Positions 36,101-48,100 of a stretch of 64,000 nt of DNA are shown here, in pieces (positions within the stretch are counted from its first letter, which is position 1; each line of letters starts with the position of its first letter). Position numbers and translations under genes: made by a program. The stretch comes from Plazaster borealis (taxonomy: Eukaryota > Echinodermata > Asteroidea > Forcipulatida > Labidiasteridae). Location: NCBI GenBank assembly GCA_021014325.1, contig CM037459.1:16890501-16954500 (forward strand), in the 5' to 3' direction. The notes below the pieces were generated by a model, which had not been told where the DNA came from, searched no databases, and saw only the letters and a program-made list of their open reading frames with translations.

Positions 36101-39100
36101 TAGTTTATCCATCATTCAAAACCACATTGGATGATATGGTGGAGTGGGGAGCGGTTAAGAGCACGAGACTCAACCTCTGGTATTTCAGATCAGCAGAGTG
36201 TAGGTTCGAGTCCCGGTTGTGGCACTTGTGTCCTTGAGCAAGATACTTTACCATAGTTGCTTTGTCCTTTGGATGGGACGTTAAGCCGTAGTTCCTGTGT
36301 ACTAGGATTGGTAGTGCACGTAAAGAACCCAGAACACTTATTGTGGAAGAGTAGGGGTTAACCCCGGTGTTTCTGGTTCACATAGCAAGCACCCTTGTTT
36401 ACAGGTTTCCTCAGGCTTGCGAGCTACAGTTATAAAGTTCACTTATGAGGCATCCTTGGTTTCATTACAAGAAATAAATAAAAATAATAATAATATTAGA
36501 TGGCCAGACAGTAGGAGGGTTAACGCAAAAATATCATTACTATTGTGCTAGCCAGCATTCTAGCACATAACACCTGTTGAGTCTATTTTATTGTTTTTAA
36601 TTTTCAGCAAGTTGCTGTAAACCATTAGTAAACTCATTTGCATAATTCTCATTAAATACATCTCTTATTGCAGGTATCATTGAACCTACAAACATGGACA
36701 TGCTCGTACAGAAAGAAGCAGGTTAGTGTTGATCTCTCAGTCAACTATCATCTTGGTCTTCACACATCTTTCTTTAATATTACGGCTGAACAGTTATTCA
36801 ATAAGGGACAGGTCTGTGGCGACACCATCAGGCCCATGAGAGGGGGTTGCTATAGTACCTGAAAGCTTCTGGGGCCCTAGCCCCATGCCAAGACATTGTT
36901 TATGCAGAATATAATCACTCTGTAAAATCCAGTTTTTCCATTTCACCCATCTTTGCCTTGTGGCAAAGAAATTCATTGTTGGGTAACCATGTTGCAAATT
37001 ATACTTAAAATATCACGCCCGAAAAGGGACATTTAAGTGCAAAGAAATGATTCAGATTGCACGACAGAGCATCTAGGATCTCAAAGCTTCTTGGGCCCTT
37101 AAGCGGGCCCTGGACCCCACGCCATAATGGCTTCACGCTCTGCACTCGCCAATTGTATTTGAAAAAAACAGCACTCTCTTGCAAAAATGCGTTCTCACGG
37201 GCCTGGACACCATGTGAATAATCTCTTTTGAATATGTGTGGTTATGAAAAGAATTTGGGGTTTAACAAAGACAAATTGACTTTGGACTTGAACATGCGAC
37301 CTCCGGATTAACGTGCCATCGCTCTATCAACAGAGCTTTCGCTTTATATTTGAAATAAAAAGTTGCATCCCCTTCAGGTGATTTGCTGCCCCTTCCCAGG
37401 TTGTATCGTAGACTTGGGTGTAATCCCTGGCTATACGGCAGTTACAGGTTGAATTGCTTCTGACTGGCACCCCCAGGTTCAAATCCTGCTCTAGTCAATT
37501 TGTCTTTGTTCAATCAAAAATTTATTTAAAATTTACGCAGTCAGTTTCCCTTGTAGTTTATTACTTGGTTATGAAAAGAACTGACACTTTAGTTCTTTTC
37601 AGAACCACACATATTGAGAAGAGATTATTCACATATTTTCCTTATTTATGAACATGTTAATCCTCTGATGTTTTTAATGTCTTTGTCTGTTTCAGTATAC
37701 AATGCCATGGGATTGGCGGCATTTGAACTTTTTGATGAGGTGAACTTTGACCAGTGGTTCACAAACCACCTGCTTGGGGAGCTGAATAATAAACACCCAA
37801 GGTGAGAGGGGAAAAAGAAATCTCTAAAAGAGATACGTACTCCTTATCAGTCTGGTTTTACATTTGTCATTAAGATATAATGACAATCTTTTTCATATTA
37901 ACAAAATATGCTTTTAAAAATTACAATAGAATTGAAGTAAGTGTTTAGAGACTGATCACACACGGTGGTCAAAAGAGTGAAGCTCCTTTCGTACATGGTA
38001 CAATGGGTAATTCTTTCCCTCTTATTTAAGAGCAGTGTGAATGTCAACATTTTAATCTCACTAAAATCTTGAATGAAAGTTTTGAATGAAAGTTTTTCTA
38101 AAATGTGTTGTTTGTTTGTCTGTTTTTTGTCAGGTATAAGGTAATTAGAAGACGAGTGATCTGGTTGATAGGTCAGTGGTTAGGGGTCAAGCTATCACCC
38201 AGTCTGCACCCTACTGTCTACCAGGCTGTATTACCCCTACTAGCACAAAATGAGGATCTGGTGGTCAGGATAACAGCCGCACAAACACTCAAGATTGATA
38301 TCCTTATCCTATTGGGTTGGAAACCAAGACTGAGACTAACACCTCATGGAATGAAAAAAAAATTAATTTTCCAGTTTGTATAGATATTGAGGTATTCCAA
38401 ATTTAATTTTCGAGAATATTTTAAGGCACTTTTAGGGAGCGTCTCAAAAGTCGGACACGTTCCAGGCGCGATGGAACGTTCTTGTGGGCATATATGCCTG
38501 CGATCCATTGGACCGATTAAACCAAACGTTTCATTAGACCGGTCCAGTGGAACGGACACACGTACTGTCGTTCGCAGATGGTCCAAGCTGTGTACCTTTT
38601 TTATTATATTTATATGTACGCCTGAATGCGAGTCTTTTCGGATTTGTGCATAGCTGCTGAAACCTTACCTCCTTTGAAGTCTTCATCAGACACTTAAAGA
38701 GGTACGTCTTCTGTCATGTTAATTCAGATAAATTGTAGGGAAAATGAGCTTTTAGCACATTTTTAGTAGTGTCATTAAAAAGTACTGGGCAGGGGAGGCT
38801 GGTCGGGTGGGTTGAGCAGACATTTCCCCTTGGCTTTACATGTTCCGGCAGCCCGTCTTCGTAACACACCAACACTATAACTTATTGTTTTCCTTTCGTT
38901 TTAATTTTTCGGATCGTTTGTTTGTTAGTGTTGAGAAAATTTAAGGTCAAGATAATAAGTCAAATTCAAAAGGGAGTACAATCCACTTTGTAAGGCAAAA
39001 CTCTGGGATCTGTTGAACGTTGACAGATGATAATAGTATTTAAAATAGCATTCTCGTTACATTTTAATGTTGAGGTGTCATTCATTCATACTTATGCTAT

Positions 39101-42100
39101 GTGTACTTTAAAACATACGGCACTGGAAGCATAGATTCACACACTAAATAAAATTGACTCTTGTTTCAATTTTTATTTATCAACTCACAGAAAGCGGGTA
39201 TGCTGTTTTATTTTAAATGAAACAAAATGCCATCCGCATATTAAACAACCTAATAACGATAACAACAGTCTTAATTATGTATGAATTTTATTGTCAAGTC
39301 CTCCAAAACGCGCGTCGCGTGTAGGGTTCAACCATACACAGAGAATATTACGCGTTGGCATTTTGAACGATCCAACGGAACGCTACGGCGGTCCAACGGA
39401 CCAGTCCATGTACGTCCGCAGGAATACTCTACCGTTCCAAAAAAAAACGTTTCTACCGTTATGACTTTTGAGACGCTCCCTTACCCACCGTTTGACACAT
39501 TCTTTGATTTTTCCTTAATGCCTTTGCACCTGTTGATGATTTTGAATTCAAGAAGGATAACTTCTTACCGGTGAGTTCATAGATTATTAGACATAAACAT
39601 ATGGGAAAATTATTTCTTGATTCTAATTGAAATTAACTTGATATATTGTCGGTTCCATTTATTGCACTCTTGTTTAGTTATACTTGTTGGTTTTGTTTTT
39701 TTCATTATACAAATTCTTTAGTCCTTAGTGGAATTGTTGAATGGCAAAAATTGTAGGTTTCATTATATTATTACGGTAGTTTTACAAAAAACATGAAAAG
39801 AAAACGATATAGAATGCTCTGAATTGCACAGTAGGGCTTTGAAAACCAAGAAAAACACCAAGTAGAAAACATTCCGAGGACCTTGTTTTAATTCAGCGCG
39901 CTTCGGACAAACGTCCCAAATTTTTTGCCAAGAATGCCCCACAGTTTTGACAAAACCTTGGGAGAACCCTGTCAATGTTTCTTTACAAGACACATATGGC
40001 AATAAGCGAGCGCTTGATGTGCTCTCACTCATATTTACATGACCTAGGCAGAACACTTATTATTTTTATTTATTTTTATTTAAACATAAATACATGAAAA
40101 TAAATAAATAAATATATGACTACTTTGCACACAGTGGATTCATAGAATGATAATATTGGCTGATTGAAAAATCCATTTGCCCAATTGTTTTTCTCTCTTG
40201 CAGTATCTGGAGTCCAGTTTTGCCTTACTCTTCCAGTTGTTAAAACAAGTCTCGGAGTGTGACACAAAGGTAAGATGTATCAATATTCCATTCTGTTTAA
40301 AAAGTAAACAGAAACAAAATAGTGAATAGTATTACATGTATGATGTTTTTAGTATTATTGGTCATAACTATAAAGTAAAGTGTATAACAATGTGAAAGAT
40401 TTCCAATGAGTTTTAGAGATTTACAGCTTAATGGAAAGCAATCACATGGGGCACGGCCTCACGTGGGAGAAGATGTCTCTCCTTCATGGACATGTTGAAA
40501 CAGAACACCGGCTAGGTTAGCGCTAAGGAGCTGTGTACTTGCATGCTGGACCGGGTCATCTGGACCAAGATCACTGGGCAGGCTGGAGATGCCGTATGGT
40601 CTCGACTGGATTGATTGGAAAGCAATCTACTGATTTCACTATTTTGTGTTTAATTTATGCTTTTAAATGCCTGGAAACTATGCTGTGGTGTTATTTACTT
40701 GTTAAAAGAATTGACTCATGACCAAGTAGCCACAGGGACATCTGGGTGTCCTTTAGATATCCCTCTTTTTTTTGACACCTTATATCTTTCCTTTTCTTTT
40801 TGAAAATACTATATGTAAGCAATTTTGATGTCCTATATTTCAATTGATTGCAAGTTCAGACACTATTTCCAAATTCGTGCTAAAACCCTGCTCCAGTCTG
40901 GTCAGAACTTCATTGTTTGTAATTTTCTGATATTTTGAATTTCTTGTCATCTATCCTGTCAGATGCACATTCTGCATGTATTGTCTTTCATCATCGAGCG
41001 AGTTGAAGCACAGGTAAGGCCTCATATATATTGTAAACTACAAGATATATTATTTACAAACAGTGCTGGTGTAAAAAGACATGGCATTTACTGACATCAT
41101 TGGGCCAGTTATTTTAGTCCTGGTACCTTGAGAATGTCAAGCCTTTTTGTGTGTCAAAATAAACCTTTGACAAACTAAACAGAAGTGCTGCACCAATCAT
41201 CTAAAGCAGTGGTAGACCAAGTGCACATCATTATTAATGTTTTAATCTCGTTGCCAATCTCTTTGACTTGACAAGTGCTATTGTTTACCTCATTCAGATT
41301 AGACCATATGCATCCAGCCTTGCCCAGTACCTACCTGTGCTATGGGAAGAATCTGTAGAACACAACATGCTTAGATGTGCCATTCTCTCAACACTAGTAC
41401 ACCTTGTCCAGGTAAACATATTTATCCAGGGGCTGTGGGCCAGTGAGAAGGGGGTCTCAGGGGCTGGTGGGCCAGTGAGAAGGGGGTGTCAGGGGCTGGT
41501 GGGCCAGTGAGAAGGGGGTGTCGGGGGCTGGTGGGCCAATGAGAAGGGGGTGTCGGGGGCTGGTGGGCCAGTGAGAAGGGGGTGTCAGGGGCTGGTGGGC
41601 CAGTGAGAAGGGGGTGTCAGGGGCTGGTGGGCCAGTGAGAAGGGGGTGTCAGGGGCTGGTGGGCCAGTGAGAAGGGGGTGTCAGGGGCTGGTGGGCCAAT
41701 GAGAAGGGGGTGTCGGGGGCGGGTGGGCCAGTGAGAAGGGGGTGTCAGGGGCTGGTGGGCCAGTGAGAAGGGGGTGTCAGGGGCTGGTGGGCCGGTGAGA
41801 AGGGGGTGTCGGGGGCTGGTGGGCCAGTGAGAAGGGGGTGTCAGGGGCTGGTGGGCCAGTGAGAAGGGGGTGTCAGGGGCTGGTGGGCCGGTGAGAAGGG
41901 GGTGTCGGGGGCTGGTGGGCCAGTGAGAAGGGGGTGTCAGGGGCTGGTGGGCCAGTGAGAAGGGGGTGTCGGGGGCTGGTGGGCCAATGAGAAGGGGGTG
42001 TCGGGGGCTGGTGGGCCAGTGAGAAGGGGGTGTCAGGGGCTGGTGGGCCAGTGAGAAGGGGGTGTCAGGGGCTGGTGGACCAGTGAGAAGGGGGTGTCGG

Positions 42101-45100
42101 GGGCTGGTGGGCCAGTGAGAAGGGGGTGTCAGGGGCTGGTGGGCCAGTGAGAAGGGGGTGTCAGGGGCTGGTGGGCCGGTGGGAAGGGGGTGTCAGGGGC
42201 TGGTGGGCCAATGAGAAGGGGGTGTCGGGGGCTGGTGGGCCAGTGAGAAGGGGGTGTCAGGGGCTGGTGGGCCAATGAGAAGGGGGTGTCGGGGGCTGGT
42301 GGGCCAGTGAGACCGGGCAGTCAAGTGATTGTGGGCCAGTGAGAAGGGGGTGTCAGGGGCTGGTGGGCCAGTGAGAAGGGGGTGTCAGGGGCTGGTGGGC
42401 CAGTGAGAAGGGGGTGTCGGGGGCTGGTGGGCCGGTGAGAAGGGGGTGTCAGGGGCTGGTGGACCAGTGAGAAGGGGGTGTCAGGGGCTGGTGGGCCAGT
42501 GAGAAGGGGGTGTCAGGGGCTGGTGGGCCAGTGAGAAGGGGGTGTCAGGGGCTGGTGGGCCAGTGAGAAGGGGGTGTCAGGGGCTGGTGGGCCGGTGAGA
42601 AGGGGGTGTCGGGGGCTGGTGGGCCAGTGAGAAGGGGGTGTCAGGGGCTGGTGGGCCAATGAGAAGGGGGTGTCGGGGGCTGGTGGGCCAGTGAGAAGGG
42701 GGTGTCAGGGGCTGGTGGGCCAATGAGAAGGGGGTGTCGGGGGCTGGTGGGCCAGTGAGAAGGGGGGGTCAGGGGCTGGTGGGCCAGTGAGAAGGGGGTG
42801 TCAGGGGCTGGTGGGCCAGTGAGAAGGGGTGTCAGGGGCTGGTGGGCCAGTGAGAAGGGGGTGTCGGGGCTGGTGGGCCGGTGAGAAGGGGGTGTCAGGG
42901 GCTGGTGGGCCAGTGAGAAGGGGGTGTCAGGGGCTGGTGGGCCAGTGAGAAGGGGGTGTCAGGGGCTGGTGGGCCAGTGAGAAGGGGGTGTCAGGGGCTG
43001 GTGGGCCAGTGAGAAGGGGGTGTCAGGGGCTGGTGGGCCAATGAGAAGGGGGTGTCGGGGGCTGGTGGGCCAGTGAGAAGGGGGTGTCAGGGGCTGGTGG
43101 GCCAGTGAGAAGGGGGTGTCAGGGGCTGGTGGGCCGGTGAGAAGGGGGTGTCAGGGGCTGGTGGGCCAGTGAGAAGGGGGTGTCAGGGGCTGGTGGGCCA
43201 GTGAGAAGGGGGTGTCAGGGGCTGGTGGGCCAGTGAGAAGGGGGTGTCAGGGGCTGGTGGGCCAGTGAGAAGGGGGTGTCAGGGGCTGGTGGGCCAGTGA
43301 GAAGGGGGTGTCAGGGGCTGGTGGGCCGGTGAGAAGGGGGTGTCAGGGGCTGGTGGACCAGTGAGAAGGGGGTGTCGGGGGCTGGTGGGCCAGTGAGAAG
43401 GGGGTGTCAGGGGCTGGTGGGCCAGTGAGAAGGGGGTGTCAGGGGCTGGTGGGCCAGTGAGAAGGGGGTGTCAGGGGCTGGTGGGCCGGTGAGAAGGGGG
43501 TGTCGGGGGCTGGTGGGCCAGTGAGAAGGGGGTGTCGGGGGCTGGTGGGCCGGGGGCTGGTGGGCCAGTGAGAAGGGGGCTGGTGGGGATGTAATGGATT
43601 TTGTTAGATGGTTATTTAATAGGTCGAGTTTATTTGAGTTTGACCTGTGTAGGTTTGTGAGAGGACAATGCTTTTCAATTAAATGATTAAATACTGTTTT
43701 TCTGTAAATGGTCTGACCCTGGCTGTAATATTTGAAATATAGTTTTCACTTGTTGAACTATTATGTTATCGGACCAGAATGACAGAGGCTGTTAAAGACT
43801 TTTTCAACGGTATAACTTCTTTTCATGGAAGTTTAATCGAAGACTGATCTTGTTATGATTTGATATTTGTTTGTCTTTTTACTAGGGGTTGGGTTCACTG
43901 AGTGTGGAACTTTATCATTTCCTTATTCCTATCATCAAGTTTAGTACAGACGTATCCCAACCTCCTCATGTGTATCTACTAGATGATGGTATTGATCTAT
44001 GGTATGTATCATAACAAAGGAAAGTTACTGTAAGGAAGGGGATAGAGCTCTGCCCATTTGTTTATTATTTGTAAAAAGGGTTACATAAGGTGTAACTTAG
44101 AGGAAAGCACTGGAGCTTTGATGGAAGTACTTCTCTTCTCTGTTGACCCCTTGCACCAACACTATTTTTGGAGTCAAAATGCCTGTAAAAATTATGGTAA
44201 GTGCACCACACTGTAAAACACACAAGGACATTTACTCCCAAAATGGCGCAACCAAGATTATTGTGATGATGACATCAGGTTATTGTCTCGGCTACTTTGA
44301 AGACAGTCTTGTGATTGGTGTACTCACAAAACCAGTAACCGGCATGCTTTGAGTGATAAGTGTTCCTCAGGCTACAGAGGGTATAATGACAAAGCATAGT
44401 ATGCATTGTCAGTGGTGGATGTTGGCCAACGTCCATCTTCTTAAATGATTATTTGCTTTCCATATTAGGTATGAGACGATTCAGAATGCACCATTAATGA
44501 CCAAGGAACTCATGCAGCTATTTGGCAACATGACATCGTTACTAGGTAAGATAGCTTGGAATAAGAACAAAAAGGATGAAATCTGGTTGCAATAAATATG
44601 TTTAACATTTAAATTGAATTTAACATTTAAACAAGAACTGTGATGTAAATGTATCTGTAGGTGTGATCACCCGGTTATTTTAATTTGTCCAACCCTAAAC
44701 TGTTTGGCAAAGCACTTTAGGAATATTCTGTCAATGAATCTTTGAATGATAACTTAAATTTACTGTATAGACAAATAGAGGTGCATCTTCGGAAAAGTCA
44801 AGTTGGATACAGTTTTTATTGGTGTAATTCTTTGTACCCTTCTTAGTGATGATGATATTGCATTGTTTTCCAACTCATGCTTTTGAACAATTGTAGAAAA
44901 ATGTTTGTGTACAGTCCCAATGCATATTTGATACAGACACACTCTTTTTGTGTGTTCCACTCATAGTTGTGGGATAACTGACAGTGTTCAGCCAAGGTTA
45001 ACTGGCGATAAGCATACATGATTTTAATGCCCCACCCCTGTCAGATTTACATGAATGCCATTCGTTACTGCAGCCAGTAGACCGTCGGGAAACGTGTATT

Positions 45101-48100
45101 TATAACTCCTTTGTGATGTTGTTTTCATACTTCAAAGCTAATAAACTTTCCAGATGTTGTAGAGACAGTTTGAAGAAGAAAAAAAATTAACAAATATTAA
45201 TTTTTAATTTTTTTGTGCTAATTAGTATATGTTTTCACTGTAAAACCGCAGTATTATGTTGTGCACAAGTCTATGTAGAAAGTGTTTTGTAATTCTGAGC
45301 CCATGAGTCACACTGCCTATAGGGTCATAGACTATGTCAATCGGGCCTGTCTGAGGATAGAACTTAAATGGTTTCAACTATTTTTGCTAAAAACTTAATG
45401 AGTATTTAACTAAAATGTGTTTTGGGTCTACTGGCTGCAGACCGGTAGGCCATCTGAGGGTTTAAAGAGGCCCCCCTTATTAACAATATTTCAAAAAAAC
45501 TCGCACTTTGCAGTTTACCATTGTTACAATTATAAACCAATGGTCTACTTATGATTTCCCCGTCACTAAGAAAGAAGAAATATCTTTTTCTTTCAGAGTT
45601 GGGATCAGAAAATCTCAAGACATGCTTCCAGATCATTACAGCTTATGTACTCCTAGGACCGAATGAATTTATGCAGGTACAGAACAATGTCTGAAAATGG
45701 ATTGGACACTGGAAAATTACATTTAATAGATGTTAATTTTGCATCGGGGATAAAGAATATCATTTGTTTTTGGGAAAAATTACATGTTTACTTAAATGAA
45801 TGAAAACAATCCTGCTGGACCCAATTTGATTGTGCTGATCACTGTTTGTGTCTTATTTCTGGAAGAAATTGTTTATTGTAGCTTTATTTTAAAGAGTCTG
45901 CAGCTAGCGTAGACAATGTTTAAGATATACATCATGGAAGGTCCTTTTTTTTCAACTTCAAGTAGAAACTGTGTAATTCATGCGTTAGCCAGGAAGTACT
46001 GTTTGTGTACTTTATGTAACTAAAGATTTCTGCTTACACCTGAAAAAGAAATTTGACTATTTGTTTTACCTGTAAGCAGAGAATGATAATCATATTTAAG
46101 CACAGCATGCAGCAGCACACATGCAGCACTTTCTTACAGAATGACCAACTGTCATTTGTAAAAATGCATTATAATATATCAACCTTATAGGATGTACATG
46201 TACTAACTGCGTTTGATTATTTTTTGTTGTATCTTCTGCTCTCTGTAGAGCTACTCATGTGCTGTATTTGCTGGATGTGTAAGCCTCTTGGAAAGTGTTA
46301 GACCAGAGGGAATTGTCATTGTCTTGAAGGTAGGCAACTTGTATGGACAAAATGACCTGACAATGGTTTTCTTTCAATTCTGTACTCTGCGTGCAATTAA
46401 ATTTTAAAATAAAAACAGACTACTTGTTCATGTAGTTTTCTCTGTGATATTCTTTAGCTTGTGGAGACAATTTTAAAGATGTTCCCCACGGAAGGTCCAC
46501 AAATCTTTCGACAACTCCTTCCAAAGATTTTGCAGAGGATTCTAGACAAAGAGGTGAGTTGAGAATTATTTTTGTCTTCAATAGATATAAAAGAAGGGAG
46601 AATAAATAACTTTTTAAATTGTCTGTTTTACACACAAACATTGTTTATTTACCTCAATGATTTTTCATATACATGTGAGTGTTCCACAATTAACAACTAC
46701 TTCCAGTACTTCCAACTAATACTTCCACAACATCAAAAGTATTTATATTCCACACACACAGATCCTTGTCATTTGATTGGTTGAACACATGTCACGTGTC
46801 TTCCATTATTTTCCAATGTATTTATTACCATGACGCTCAGAAATTTCATATTTGATAGACATTGGATGCATATGAGTGCATTATCGCAGAATATAATCAC
46901 AAAGTGAAATGGATACACCAGATTTCCCCGAGTGTTTATATTCTGCCACAATGCACGGACAAAATGTATTCAATATTTGTTTCATATAACTCACATATAG
47001 ATCTTTGTCATACATTATAAAGAAAACTGTATACAACTTAAGTTTGTTAACTTTCCAATTTGCCTAGTATTAACTGTTTACTGTTTTTTATTTCTTTGTA
47101 TTTTGTTGGTCCAGGAGTACCCAACAGTGATGTCCATGTACCTCTCCGTTTTTGCTAGGATCGTAATCAAGAATCAATCTTTCTTCTTCTCCTTCTTGCA
47201 GCAATATTGTCATACCACTAAGGAGCAGGTACAAATCTTCATATGTGTGCAATAGCAATAATGAATACTGATTCTCTTTGTACCTAAAAGAGGTCAGACT
47301 ATTGTAACCTACCAGTCTCGGTTTGGTTACATTGATTTAAATAAGAGAAAAGCAAGATCTAAAAAAGTCTGAGTTTGAATGGAAGATGTTATACCTTACA
47401 AACTGCAATACATTACAGTGACAGAAAAGTGCAGCCTGGTAAATGCTTAGGTCTACAAGATTTATCAGGTTTTTTTACTTGGAGGGTCGTGTTGCACTCG
47501 ACTTGTTATGATAAAATTGTCGAGTGTGTTGAAATGTACAAATACATGTTTTGTAGTTTATAATTTAAGAATCTGTTATAATTGTTGTTTGTTCCTTTAG
47601 CCTGATGAGCTATTGAGTAAACTCCTTGTAGTGTGGTCAGAGAAGATGGATTGGATAACACAAGCAGAGAGAAGGAAGCTGAGTGCCTTGGCTCTTATGG
47701 CATTACTGCCGTCAAACTCAAGGTAGCATTACATTAAGGAAGCATGGCATCCCACCCCTCCCACTCCCCCAAAAAGGGGGAAAAAGAAGAAATACACTCT
47801 TACACATATACATGACCCACTTGTGTCGGACACTTTATAAATATATCAGGCACGGTAAGCAGAATTGTTAATTTAAGTGCCTTGGGTGTACACTGTAGTT
47901 AGTAGCACATGTGACATGTAAAGGTAGATAAGCATAGAGAGTGGAACAATTTATAGTATAATGAGTATTCATGCAAACTCTTACACTTCTGGTGTGACTT
48001 TCAAGCATGTGTTGTGACACTCATGTTTATGGATTGGCACATTAGCATCTGGTGGGACGCTCATGTTTCTAGTGTGACCTATTAGCATCTGGTGTGACAC

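Noticed and set aside
38105..38383. Reading IPO11 exon 13 straight through past 38297
   Set aside because: The extra codons after TLKI do not match importin-11 and end in a stop; the AT-AC splice restores the family sequence.
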